This document shows positions 38,390-46,673 of a DNA stretch of 48,593 nucleotides, in pieces. Source of the DNA: Lawsonibacter sp. (lineage in GTDB: Bacteria; Bacillota; Clostridia; Oscillospirales; Oscillospiraceae); the NCBI GenBank assembly GCA_022801435.1, contig JAAWSG010000012.1, positions 1 through 48,593 on the forward strand. The letters run 5' to 3'. The notes beneath the pieces were generated by a model, which searched no databases, had not been told where the DNA came from, and saw nothing but the letters and a program-made list of their open reading frames with translations. A program made the translations under genes and the position numbers. Position 1 is the stretch's first letter; every line of letters begins with the position of its first letter.

Positions 38390-39907
38390 ATGAACGAGTT
38401 TATGAAGCAGCTGGAGCGCTGGCACGAGGAGGACGAGTACCAGAAGATCGTGGACGCCATCGAGGCCCTGCCCCGGGAGGAGCTGACCTTCCCCCTGGTC
38501 AGCGGCCTGGCCCGGGCGTACAACAACCTGGCCATGGATCTGCAGTGGCCCGAGGACCAGAAGCTGTACCAGCGGGCACTGGACCTGCTCCTCTCCGTGG
38601 AGGGGGGACTGGAGGAGGCGGTGCGGGAGGACCCCGACGCCGCCCACACCTGGAACTTCCGGGTGGCCTACGCCTACTACTACACCGACCAGGAGGGGAA
38701 GGCCCTGCCCCACTTTGAAAAGGCGCTGGAGGCCCGGCCCGGGGACGAGGACACGCTGGAGTTTATCGACCGCTGCCGGAACAGTCTGGCCCTGCCCGTG
38801 GGGGTGCGCTCCTTCCGGGAGCGGACCCGGGAGGGCTGGGCGTCCTTCCTCCAGAGGGAGGGGGAGCTGCGGGCCATGCTGGACCGGGAGGACCGGGAGG
38901 CGGTGGGCCGGGAGCTGGTGGAGCGGTGCGCCGAGCTGCTCTCCCCCGCCTTCGCCGACGTGGCCTTCGAGCTGGGGCACAACGGGGAGAAGTATGAGCT
39001 GATCCTCACCCCCGAGGGGGACCGGACCCGGCTGTTCCAGCTGGCCTACTTCCAGAAGCACGTCCCCCAGGAGCTGCTGGACAAGTGGAATATCCTGGTG
39101 GGACGCACCCGGAGCAGCGGCTTCGGCCTGCGGATGGACGGACAGGACATCACCCCTGAGGACGTTCAGGTGTGGGCGGAGAAGACCGAGGACCACGGTC
39201 TGGGCCTGCGGCTGTACTGCGAAAAGCTGCTCCCCTTGCTGGAGGAGGACGAAAACCAGGTCTATCACATCCTGTATATCCTCCTGGACCAGTCTCTGGG
39301 GGAGCTGGCCGCCATGCGGTATGTGGACAGCCTGGACATTCTGGACGCTCCGGCGGAGGGCGCGTCCATGACCCTGGACCAGCTGGCAGATTTTGTAGCC
39401 GCCGAGGTGGACCCAGAGGGCTGGCCCCAGGCCAACGACCCGGAGCTGGCCGGAGAGCGGTACACCGCCTATGAGGGCAAGCCCGCCCAGGAGGAGGACT
39501 GGCCCCTCCGCGCCGACGTGTACGCGGGGGTAACCTGCTGCGTCCCCCTCCTCAACGAGTATTTCCAGCAGGACGGCTACTATATGGACCGCCTCCACCG
39601 GGACGGGGTGGTTCCCGGCTTCTTCTACTACCCTCTGGACGGGGTGGACCGGAAGGACATCCTGGACCTGCGGGACCAGCTGGAGCAGGCCATCACCGCC
39701 CGCTGCGGCGAGGGGGTGGTCACCTTCACCGGCGGGGCCACCGGGACCAGCCTGGGCTACCTGGACTTTATCGCCTGGGACCTGCGGACCCTGCTGGACG
39801 CCGCCGTGGAGGTCTTTGCCGGGGCTCCCATGGCGTGGGCCGCCTTCCACTCCTTCCGCTTCGCGGTCCCCGGCATCGGCCTGAAACGAGAGGAGGAGGA
39901 AGCATGA
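38390..39907 (+). CDS. TPR-headed protein of unknown function (505 aa)
   Basis: The first about 130 residues (NEFMKQLERWHEEDEYQKIVDAIEALP; GLARAYNNLAMD; RVAYAYYYTDQEGKALPHFEKALEARPGDEDTLEFI) are TPR-like and closely match the head of the next gene's product. The remaining about 370 residues differ. They contain ADVAFELGHNGEKYELILTPEGDR, LAYFQKHVPQELLDKWNILVGRT, GLRLYCEKLLPLLEEDENQVYHILYILLDQSLGELA, FFYYPLDGVDRKDILDLRDQLEQAI and FTGGATGTSLGYLDFIAWD. I cannot assign this tail to a named family. The TPR head suggests a protein-protein contact shared with its neighbour. Its stop overlaps the next start (ATGA). Confidence 0.7.
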   Translation: MNEFMKQLERWHEEDEYQKIVDAIEALPREELTFPLVSGLARAYNNLAMDLQWPEDQKLYQRALDLLLSVEGGLEEAVREDPDAAHTWNFRVAYAYYYTDQEGKALPHFEKALEARPGDEDTLEFIDRCRNSLALPVGVRSFRERTREGWASFLQREGELRAMLDREDREAVGRELVERCAELLSPAFADVAFELGHNGEKYELILTPEGDRTRLFQLAYFQKHVPQELLDKWNILVGRTRSSGFGLRMDGQDITPEDVQVWAEKTEDHGLGLRLYCEKLLPLLEEDENQVYHILYILLDQSLGELAAMRYVDSLDILDAPAEGASMTLDQLADFVAAEVDPEGWPQANDPELAGERYTAYEGKPAQEEDWPLRADVYAGVTCCVPLLNEYFQQDGYYMDRLHRDGVVPGFFYYPLDGVDRKDILDLRDQLEQAITARCGEGVVTFTGGATGTSLGYLDFIAWDLRTLLDAAVEVFAGAPMAWAAFHSFRFAVPGIGLKREEEEA

Positions 39908-41280
39908 GCGAGTGGCTGTCCCAGCTGGAGCAATGGCACGAGGAGAACGCGTACCAAAAGATCATCGACTGCCTGGAGTCCCGCTCCAAGACCCAGGCGC
40001 TGGACTACGGCCTCACCTGCCAGCTGGCCCGGGCCTACAACAACCTCGCGGACCTGGACCAGCCGGAGGCCAAGGCCCAGCTGGCCCGGGCGGAGGAGCT
40101 GCTCCGGTCGGTGGAGGCGGAGGGGCAAAACGACCCCCTGTGGCACTACCGGTTGGGCTACTCCCTGTTCTACCAGGACCGGGAGGAGGAGGCCCTGGCC
40201 TGCTTTGAGCGGACCCTGGAGCTCTGCCCCTCCGACGAGGACGCCCGGGCTTTTATCCAGGAGTGCAAAAAATACATCGCCGCCCGGGCGTGCAGTCCCG
40301 AGATGTATGAGCAGGAGGACTGGGACGCGGTGGAGGCCCATCTGGAAAAGTACTTCGGCCCCTGTGACAACGTGTTCCACGAGATCATGTCCCCCGACAT
40401 CCACGTGGACATCTACATCATGAACCCCACCCCGGAGCGGAACTACTACGTCCTGTCCACCTTCGGCATGGGGGCCCACCGGATGAACGTCCCCGAGGAG
40501 CTGGCGGATCAAAAGCTGGAGCGGGCGGAGATTATCGTCACCCTGCCCCCCGACTGGAAGATCACCGAGCCGGGGGAGGCGTGGTACTGGCCCATCCGCT
40601 GGCTGAAGATCCTGGCCCGCCTGCCCATCGAGGAGGATGGCTGGCTGGGCTGGGGACACACCATCGCCAACCCGGACGACGCCCCCTTCGCGGAAAATAC
40701 CAAACTGTGCGGGCTGATGCTCACCCAGCCCGGGGCCTTTGCGGAGGAGGCCGCCTGCTGTCCCCTCCCCGGCGGGGACGAGGTGAATATTTACCAAATG
40801 ATCCCCCTGTACTTTGAGGAGATGCAGTTCAAAATGGCCCACAACGCCCAGACCCTGCTGGAGCGCTTTACCCCCGAACAGCTGGCAGTGGTGGACCTGG
40901 ACCGGCCCAGCGTGTGCGGGGACCTGCCTCCAAAGCGGTTCGCCATCCCCGTGGAGGACCTGAAGGAGCTCTACCAAGGAGAGGGCCCCCAGGGCTGTGT
41001 GGCCTCCGACCGCATTTTGGTGGACGGGGCGCGGGTGGGCTACTGCTACCGGGTGACCCCCGACGCCGGGGACGAGACCTGGGACAGCGGCTGGCGGTTC
41101 GTCGCCGGGGATGAGAGCGACGCCTACATGGACGACCCGGACCGCTCCGGCATTTACGCCCTGAATACCCTGTGCAACTACGACCCGGATATCATCCCCC
41201 TGCTGGACTCCGAACCGGGGACCGCCTGGAGCCGGGGGGAGGACGGGGTGTTCCGGCCCGAGCTGTACGAGGAAGACTGA
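39904..41280 (+). CDS. TPR + suppressor-of-fused-like + DUF2185/Imm33-like protein (458 aa)
   Basis: A TPR-like head (SEWLSQLEQWHEENAYQKIIDCLE; LARAYNNLADLDQ; YSLFYQDREEEALACFERTLEL) is followed from about residue 135 by a SUFU-like domain: FGPCDNVFHEIMSPDIHVDIYIMNPTPERNYYVLSTFGMGAHRMNVP, then LPPDWKI and WYWPIRWLKILARLP. The C-terminal about 100 residues (GCVASDRILVDGARVGYCYR; GWRFVAGDESDAYMDDPDRSGIYALNTLCNYDPDIIPLLDSEPGTAW) match DUF2185/Imm33. Both domains are established immunity-protein families in polymorphic toxin systems. The fusion of three modules is unusual. No toxin gene is nearby, so a stand-alone protective or adaptor role is likely but inferred. Confidence 0.82.
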   Translation: MSEWLSQLEQWHEENAYQKIIDCLESRSKTQALDYGLTCQLARAYNNLADLDQPEAKAQLARAEELLRSVEAEGQNDPLWHYRLGYSLFYQDREEEALACFERTLELCPSDEDARAFIQECKKYIAARACSPEMYEQEDWDAVEAHLEKYFGPCDNVFHEIMSPDIHVDIYIMNPTPERNYYVLSTFGMGAHRMNVPEELADQKLERAEIIVTLPPDWKITEPGEAWYWPIRWLKILARLPIEEDGWLGWGHTIANPDDAPFAENTKLCGLMLTQPGAFAEEAACCPLPGGDEVNIYQMIPLYFEEMQFKMAHNAQTLLERFTPEQLAVVDLDRPSVCGDLPPKRFAIPVEDLKELYQGEGPQGCVASDRILVDGARVGYCYRVTPDAGDETWDSGWRFVAGDESDAYMDDPDRSGIYALNTLCNYDPDIIPLLDSEPGTAWSRGEDGVFRPELYEED

Positions 41281-41307
41281 TCCTGAATCAATGAGGAGGA
41301 AACGGAA

Positions 41308-41871
41308 ATGGACATCAAAAATACCCAGACCGCGGAAAATCTCCGCAAGGCTCTGGCGGGGGAGTCCATCGCCCGCAACAAGTACACCTATTTTGCCCAG
41401 GCCGCCCAGGCCGCCGGGGAGGAGGAGATTGCCGCCGCCTTTGAGCAGATGGCGAAGAACGAGATGATGCACGCCAAATTCTGGTTTGAGCTGCTCTACG
41501 GCAGGCCCGCCGATCCCAAGGAGTGCCTGACCCAGGCCGCCATGGGGGAGTACAGCGAGTGGCACGATATGTACCCCGGCTTCGCCGCCCAGGCCAGGGA
41601 GGAGGGGCTGGAGGAGATCGCCCTCATGTTCGAGAAGGTGGCGGCCATTGAGCGCAGCCATGAGGGGCGCTTTATGACCCTGCTGGCCCAGATGACCCGC
41701 ACCGAGACGGAGCAGGCCCCCGGGCCCGCCCGGCAGGAGGGGTCCGCTCCCCGGCAGAAAAAAACCGGCTACCGCTGCCAGTTCTGCGGCGCCGTGTTTG
41801 AGAAGCGGCCCGATGTCTGTGACGTGTGTCAGGCCATCGGCGCCTTTGAGCTGGTGGACTACTACGAATGA
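41308..41871 (+). CDS. rbr: Rubrerythrin family protein
   Basis: Rubrerythrin detoxifies hydrogen peroxide in anaerobes through a diiron site. The 187-residue product has the N-terminal ferritin-like four-helix part with carboxylate/His ligands in LAGESIARNKYTYFAQAA (about residues 16-33), EQMAKNEMMHAKFWFELL (about 47-64) and FEKVAAIERSHEGRFMTLL. A linker follows, then a C-terminal rubredoxin-like iron site with two CxxC pairs, YRCQFCGAVFEK and VCDVCQA. It is a normal full-length enzyme, 27 bases after the immunity-like genes with a good AGGAGGA site. No terminator was seen before it, so it may receive readthrough from the cluster. Confidence 0.95.
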   Translation: MDIKNTQTAENLRKALAGESIARNKYTYFAQAAQAAGEEEIAAAFEQMAKNEMMHAKFWFELLYGRPADPKECLTQAAMGEYSEWHDMYPGFAAQAREEGLEEIALMFEKVAAIERSHEGRFMTLLAQMTRTETEQAPGPARQEGSAPRQKKTGYRCQFCGAVFEKRPDVCDVCQAIGAFELVDYYE

Positions 41872-41970
41872 TACCAAAATCCCCTCCGCATGAAACGGCG
41901 TCTGGGGGAAAGCATACCACCCAGAGCCAAAAATACGCGGTCACGCGCATCCTGAAAGGAAGTTTTTGCC

Positions 41971-43050
41971 ATGAAACGCACCCTCGCACTGCTCCTCACC
42001 GCCGCCCTGTCCCTGTCCCTGCTGGGGGGCTGCGGAAGAAAAGCGCCCCCCGCCGCCTCCTCCGGTCCGGACCCCGCCGTCTCATCCTCCGGCTCCAGCC
42101 AGCCGGACGGCTCGGACAGCTCCTCCCCTCCGGAGGCGGACGCCCCGGTCATCCGGTTTATGGCCCTCTCCGGTCCCACCGGGATGGGGGCCTCCTGGCT
42201 GATGAACTATTATTCCCCCGAAAACGCCCCGGCGGACGCGCCCTTCCTCCTGGACGGCACCATCGTTACCGACAACCAGGAGGTGACCAACGCCCTGATT
42301 AACGGGGACGCCGACATCGCCGCCGTGGCCACCAACGTAGCGGCCAACCTGTACGCCAAGAGCGACGGGGCCATCCAGGTGCTGGCGGTAAATACCCTGG
42401 GGGTCCTCTATATCCTGGAGAAGGGGAACACGGTCCACAGCATATCCGACCTGAAGGGCCAGGTTGTGTACGCCCCCTCCAACACCAAGGGGGCCAACCC
42501 GGAGCACATCCTCAACCACCTGCTGAAGGGGAACGGGGTGGACCCCTCCCAGGTGAAAATCGAGTGGCTCACCCCCCAGGAGATTACGGTGAAGATGACC
42601 TCCTCCGACGCGGGGATCTGTATGCTCCCCGTCCCCGCCGCCACCGCCCTCCTGGTCCAGGACAGCGGCGTCCGGGAGGCGGTCTCCCTGTCCGAGGCCT
42701 GGATGGACCTGGAGGAGAGCGAGCTGCCCATGGGCTGTCTGGCGGCCCGGACTGAGCTGATTGAGCGCAGCGATCCCGCCCTGATTGAGGCGTTTCTCGA
42801 CCTGTACGGCGACTCCATCTCCTTTGTGGAGGGCAACCCCTCTGACGCCGCCGCCCTGGCGGTGGAGCTGGGCATCCTCCCCAGCGAGAAGGTGGCGGAG
42901 CGGGCCATCCCCCAGTGCGCCCTGACCCTGACCACCGGACAGGAGATGAAGACCATGCTGGAGAGCTACTACTCCATCCTCTTCCGGACCGCCCCCGAGT
43001 CCATCGGCGGCGGGCTGCCCTATGACTCCTTCTACTATGGGGTGGGCTAA
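41971..43050 (+). CDS. ABC transporter substrate-binding lipoprotein (SsuA/ThiY-like)
   Basis: A 359-residue extracellular lipoprotein. It has a signal peptide with lipobox LLGGC (Cys21), a Ser/Pro/Asp-rich tether to about residue 58, then a two-lobe periplasmic-binding fold of the NMT1/SsuA type: VIRFMALSGPTGMGASWLMNYY, NALINGDADIAAVATNVAANLYAK (the usual GxxDxA pattern), NTVHSISDLKGQVVYAPSNTKGANPEHILNHLLKGNGVDPSQVKIEWL and DSFYYG at the end. The domain order and neighbours (permease and ATPase overlapping downstream) mark an importer for a small organic compound, such as a taurine/sulfonate, thiamine-precursor or nitrate-like ligand. The 100-base leader has no riboswitch I recognise. Confidence 0.92.
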   Translation: MKRTLALLLTAALSLSLLGGCGRKAPPAASSGPDPAVSSSGSSQPDGSDSSSPPEADAPVIRFMALSGPTGMGASWLMNYYSPENAPADAPFLLDGTIVTDNQEVTNALINGDADIAAVATNVAANLYAKSDGAIQVLAVNTLGVLYILEKGNTVHSISDLKGQVVYAPSNTKGANPEHILNHLLKGNGVDPSQVKIEWLTPQEITVKMTSSDAGICMLPVPAATALLVQDSGVREAVSLSEAWMDLEESELPMGCLAARTELIERSDPALIEAFLDLYGDSISFVEGNPSDAAALAVELGILPSEKVAERAIPQCALTLTTGQEMKTMLESYYSILFRTAPESIGGGLPYDSFYYGVG

Positions 43051-43819
43051 CCCCCTGAAAAAGCTGCTGTACGCCCTGCCGGCCCCCGCCTTCTGGCTTG
43101 GGGTCTGGCAGGGCTGCGCCCTTTTGGTGGATCGGAGCGTGGGGGGGCGGGGGAACGAGCTGCTCCTGCCCTACCCCGCCTCGGTCCTCCGCGCCCTGGC
43201 CGGCCTGGCGGGGACGGAGGAGTTCTGGGCCGCCGTGCTCGCCTCCCTGGGCCGGATCACCCTGGGCCTGGCGGGGGGACTGTGCCTGGGAGGGCTGCTG
43301 GCCGTTCTCACCTGCGCCTCCCCCTGGGCGGACCGGCTTCTCTCCCCCGCCGTCCGGGTGGTGCGGGCCGCGCCGGTGGCCTCCTTCATCCTGCTGGTGC
43401 TGCTGTGGACGGGGCGGGCGGCGGTCCCCGGAGTCATTGCCGCCCTGATGGTCATCCCCGTGGTGTGGGACAGCCTGTCCCAGGGCATCCGGGCGGTGGA
43501 CAAAGGGCTGCTGGAGCTGGCCCGGGTCTGCCGGTTCTCCCCGGGCAAGACGGCGGTCCTCATCTACCTCCCCTCCCTGCGCCCGCAGCTGCTGGCCGCC
43601 CTCACCACCGCCGCCGGGCTGGCCTGGAAGTCGGGGGTGGCGGCGGAGGTGCTGTGCCTGCCCGAGCCCGCCCTGGGACAGCGCATCTACTACGCGAAGT
43701 ACAACCTGGAGATCCCGGAGCTCTTCGCCTGGACGGCGGTGACGGCGGGGCTGAGTATGCTCCTGGAGCGGCTCCTCCGGGTCTGCGTGGCCCGGTGGGG
43801 GAGGGGGTGGAGCGAGTGA
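43022..43819 (+). CDS. ABC transporter permease (SsuC/ThiX-like)
   Basis: The 265-residue membrane subunit has about six hydrophobic segments and the BPD-transport motif region [64 protein letters not shown], where the EAA-like loop couples to the ATPase, and [31 protein letters not shown]. It belongs to the SsuC/TauC/ThiX permease group. Its ATG at 43022 lies inside the end of the binding-protein gene (29-base overlap). A second in-frame ATG at 43037 is an equally possible start; neither has a clear ribosome binding site, so translation is probably coupled. Confidence 0.9.
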   Translation: MTPSTMGWANPLKKLLYALPAPAFWLGVWQGCALLVDRSVGGRGNELLLPYPASVLRALAGLAGTEEFWAAVLASLGRITLGLAGGLCLGGLLAVLTCASPWADRLLSPAVRVVRAAPVASFILLVLLWTGRAAVPGVIAALMVIPVVWDSLSQGIRAVDKGLLELARVCRFSPGKTAVLIYLPSLRPQLLAALTTAAGLAWKSGVAAEVLCLPEPALGQRIYYAKYNLEIPELFAWTAVTAGLSMLLERLLRVCVARWGRGWSE

Positions 43820-44415
43820 CCCTCTGCCGTGAGCTGTGCCTCTCCTTCGGGGCGCGGCGGGTGCTGGACCGCTTCTCCCTAAAAATCCCGGAGGAGGGGG
43901 TCGCCGTCCTCAGCGGTCCCTCGGGCTGCGGGAAGTCCACCCTTCTCCGGGTGCTGGCCGGCCTGGAGCGTCCCCAGAGCGGCGCGGTGGAGGGGGTGTC
44001 CCTCCAACAGACCGCCCTCCTCTTTCAGGAGGACCGGCTGCTGCCCTGGCGGACGGTGGAGCAGCACCTCACCGATGTCCTGCCCCGGGCGCGCTGGGGG
44101 GAGGTCCCCGCCCTGCTGGCCCTGGCGGAGCTGGAGGGGGAGGAGAAGACCCGCCCCGCCGCCCTGTCCGGGGGGATGGGGCGGCGTCTGGCCCTGGCCC
44201 GCTGTCTGGCCCTGGACGCCCGCCTCTACCTGCTGGACGAGCCCTTCGCCGGGGTGGACCTGCCCCGGGCCCTGCGCATCCTGGAGCGGCTGCGGAAGCT
44301 GCCCGCCCCTGTGCTGCTGGTCAGCCATGAGCCGGCGGTCCTCAGCCGGGCGGACGCCGTCATCCCGCTGGACGGCCCGCCCCTCTCGGTCCGGCCGGCC
44401 TGCCCGGAGGGGTAA
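43816..44415 (+). CDS. ABC transporter ATP-binding protein (SsuB/ThiZ-like)
   Basis: This 199-residue nucleotide-binding subunit shows Walker [17 protein letters not shown] (about residues 34-49), the Q-loop in [18 protein letters not shown], the signature [17 protein letters not shown], Walker [13 protein letters not shown] and the switch His in LLVSHEP. It is short but complete; the LLPWRT after the Q-loop is typical of the nitrate/sulfonate/taurine ATPases. The GTG start overlaps the permease stop (GTGA) with GAGGGGG upstream; a GTG nine bases earlier is an alternative. It completes the three-gene importer. Confidence 0.9.
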   Translation: MTLCRELCLSFGARRVLDRFSLKIPEEGVAVLSGPSGCGKSTLLRVLAGLERPQSGAVEGVSLQQTALLFQEDRLLPWRTVEQHLTDVLPRARWGEVPALLALAELEGEEKTRPAALSGGMGRRLALARCLALDARLYLLDEPFAGVDLPRALRILERLRKLPAPVLLVSHEPAVLSRADAVIPLDGPPLSVRPACPEG

Positions 44416-44503
44416 AAATTTCTGAAATGTTTAGGATCGGACCCTGATTTGTTTACAATTTTCCCGTATCATAGAAGTGATTCAAACCGGCAGGGGGGAG
44501 CTT

Positions 44504-45730
44504 ATGCGGATCAGGAGGCATCTCTTTTTTTACAACACCGTCTCGGTGCTGGCGGCGCTGGTGGTCATGCTGGCGGTGAACGGGGCAGCCGCCAACGCCA
44601 TTGGCCGGTACTACCAGCGGCAGGCGGAGGAGGTATTTTGGGAGCTGCAAAACGATGGCCGCCCGGCGAAGGAGGACTGGCCGGAGCGGGGCAGAGGGGA
44701 GCTGGAGTTCGTGGACGGGACCCTCCGCCACCGTCCGGAGTTTTTTGGACGGCCCAGGCCCCAGACGGAGGCGATGACCATCTCCCTCCTCCTCAGCGGG
44801 GGGACGGCCATAGTCGTCGTTCTGCTGCTGAACACCCTGTTTACCCGGTATCAGGTGCGGAAGCTGCTCCAGCCGGTGGACGCGCTGACCAGGGCGGCGG
44901 AGCGGGTGGAGGCCGGGGACTTCACCCAGGCCATCGACTACCGGGGGGAGGACGAGTTCTCCGCGGTGTGCGCCGCCTTCAACCGGATGCAGGAGCACCT
45001 GTCGGAGGAGCAGCGGAAAAACGCCTCCTATGAGCGGGCCCGCACCGATCTGGTGGCGGGGATCTCCCACGACCTGCGCACCCCCCTCACCAGCGTGAAG
45101 GGCTATATCAAGGGTCTGCGGGACGGGGTGGCCCAGACCCCGGAGCGGCAGCGGCAGTATCTGGAGGTGGCCTACCGAAAGGCCTGCGACATGGACGTGC
45201 TCCTCCAGCGGCTGTTTTACTTCTCCCGGCTGGAGACGGGGAACCTGCCCCTGTTCCCTGAGCCCGCCAATCTGGGCGTCTTCGCGGAGCGCTTTGCGGC
45301 GGAGGCCGGGGCGGAGCTGGAGCAGGCCGGCGGCAGGGTGGAGCTGTCCGTCTCCCCCGGGCCCCATCCGGTGTCCATCGACTCGGAGCAGATGTACCGG
45401 GTGCTGAACAACCTGACGGACAACGCCCTGCGCTACGCCGGAGCGATGCCTCTGGTCCTCTCCCTGGCGGTGGAGTCCCGGGAGGGCTGGGAGTGCATCC
45501 GCTTTTCGGACAACGGCCAGGGGGTCCCGCCCGAGGCGCTGGCCCACCTGTTCGAGCAGTTCTGGCGGGCGGACCAGGCCAGGAGCGCCAAGGGCGGGGA
45601 GGGCAGCGGCCTGGGGCTCTACATCGTCAAATATATCGTAGAAGCCCACGGCGGGACCATTCGGGCGGAGAACAGCGGGGGGCTGGCCTTTACCATCCGG
45701 CTCCCCCGGAGGGAGGACAGGATATCATGA
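44504..45730 (+). CDS. Two-component sensor histidine kinase (HAMP, HisKA, HATPase)
   Basis: A 408-residue membrane kinase. It has a first transmembrane segment TVSVLAALVVMLAVNGAAANAI (about residues 11-32), an external loop of about 60 residues, a second segment TISLLLSGGTAIVVVLLLNTLF, then a HAMP domain (KLLQPVDALTRAAERVEAGDFTQAI), the H-box AGISHDLRTPLTSVKGYI, the N-box VLNNLTDNALRYAG, and G-boxes FSDNGQGVPP and GSGLGLYIVKYIVEAHGG. The ATG chosen has GGGGGGAG just upstream; a longer frame adds nine residues. Its stop overlaps the response regulator start. The signal is unknown; a divergent ABC importer or pckA/rsmA might be regulated, but nothing shows this. Confidence 0.93.
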   Translation: MRIRRHLFFYNTVSVLAALVVMLAVNGAAANAIGRYYQRQAEEVFWELQNDGRPAKEDWPERGRGELEFVDGTLRHRPEFFGRPRPQTEAMTISLLLSGGTAIVVVLLLNTLFTRYQVRKLLQPVDALTRAAERVEAGDFTQAIDYRGEDEFSAVCAAFNRMQEHLSEEQRKNASYERARTDLVAGISHDLRTPLTSVKGYIKGLRDGVAQTPERQRQYLEVAYRKACDMDVLLQRLFYFSRLETGNLPLFPEPANLGVFAERFAAEAGAELEQAGGRVELSVSPGPHPVSIDSEQMYRVLNNLTDNALRYAGAMPLVLSLAVESREGWECIRFSDNGQGVPPEALAHLFEQFWRADQARSAKGGEGSGLGLYIVKYIVEAHGGTIRAENSGGLAFTIRLPRREDRIS

Positions 45731-46419
45731 CCAGGATCTTGATTGCGGAGGACGACCCGGAGATCGCCATGCTGGAGCGGGATTACCTGGAGATCGAGGG
45801 CTATCAGGTGCATATGGTGGACAACGGCCAGCAGGCGGTGACCGAGGCGCTGACCGGAGGCTACGACCTGATTTTGCTGGACCTGATGCTCCCGGGGTGC
45901 AGCGGCTATGACGTGTGCCGCCTGATTCGGGACCGGATTGATGTTCCCATCCTGATGGTCACCGCCCGCGCCGAGTCGGTGGACAAGATACGGGGCCTGG
46001 GTCTGGGGGCGGACGACTACATCCCCAAACCCTTCGACCCGGCGGAGCTGGTGGCCCGGGTCAAGGCCCATCGCAGCCGGTACGACCGCCTCACCGGGAG
46101 CGGGCAGGGGGAGCCGGAGGCCATCACCCTGGGCAGTATCCAGATTTTGCCCCAGAGCTGGAAGGTGATGAAGGACGGACAGGAGATTAAAATGCCCAAC
46201 CGGGAGTTCGCCCTGCTGAAATACCTGGCGGAGCACCCCAACACCGTGTTCTCCAAGGAAAAGCTCTTCGAGACCATCTGGGGCTATGAGTACGTGGGGG
46301 ACAGCGCCACCGTCACCGTCCACATCGGGCGCATCCGGGACAAGGTGGAGGACGACCCCGCCCATCCCAAGCTCATCGAGACCGTCTGGGGGGCGGGCTA
46401 CCGGCTCAACCGCCCGTAA
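45727..46419 (+). CDS. OmpR/PhoB-family response regulator
   Basis: The 230-residue partner of the preceding kinase. The receiver has IAEDDPEIA with the acidic pocket, the phosphoacceptor Asp52 in LILLDLMLPGCSG, LMVTARAESVDKIRGLGLGADDYIPKPFDPAELVARV with Thr and Lys switch residues. The winged-helix DNA-binding domain includes MPNREFALLKYLAEHPNTVFSKEKLFETIWGYEYVGDSATVTVHIGRIRDKVEDDP and VWGAGYRLN. ATG overlaps the kinase stop (ATGA), so the two are translationally coupled. Target genes are not evident here. Confidence 0.94.
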   Translation: MTRILIAEDDPEIAMLERDYLEIEGYQVHMVDNGQQAVTEALTGGYDLILLDLMLPGCSGYDVCRLIRDRIDVPILMVTARAESVDKIRGLGLGADDYIPKPFDPAELVARVKAHRSRYDRLTGSGQGEPEAITLGSIQILPQSWKVMKDGQEIKMPNREFALLKYLAEHPNTVFSKEKLFETIWGYEYVGDSATVTVHIGRIRDKVEDDPAHPKLIETVWGAGYRLNRP

Positions 46420-46567
46420 AGCCGGAAATGTCCCCGCTGGAGTTCCGGCATCACATCTGCCTCCTTTTGACGCGGTGCGGCACGGGACTGCGGAGTGGAT
46501 ATGAAATGGCGGTGAATGTTCATGTGTGCTATGGAAGCGGAGCCCTGGCTGTTTTGCTGATTATGTG

Positions 46568-46596
46568 TTGACGCTTGGAAACTGCCGTGATAAAAT
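46568..46596 (+). promoter_or_regulatory. Sigma-A promoter of rsmA
   Basis: TTGACG (46568-46573), 17 bases, TAAAAT (46591-46596), 77 bases before the rsmA ATG. The preceding part of this 254-base gap contains only a weak hairpin (GCCGGAA/TTCCGGC, 46421-46449) and no gene that I can support. Confidence 0.8.
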
Positions 46597-46673
46597 CTAT
46601 AAATCCGCTGATTGCGTCTATCGGCGATGAATTCAAAAAACCATTTTGAACGGACAGCAGGGGGTAAAACCGG

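Noticed and set aside
37739-41877. Two long reverse-strand frames (about 700 codons each) opposite the immunity-like genes
   Set aside because: Leu/Gly/Val/His-rich compositions mirror the acidic sense proteins. The sense genes have ribosome binding sites, ATGA overlaps and known domains.
41872-41970. TPP or other riboswitch before the ABC importer
   Set aside because: The THI-box CUGAGA and other conserved aptamer elements are absent; only unstructured sequence with a ribosome binding site was seen.
44450-44503. Promoter for the histidine kinase gene
   Set aside because: TTTACA and TATCAT elements are present but wrongly spaced; no convincing pair found.
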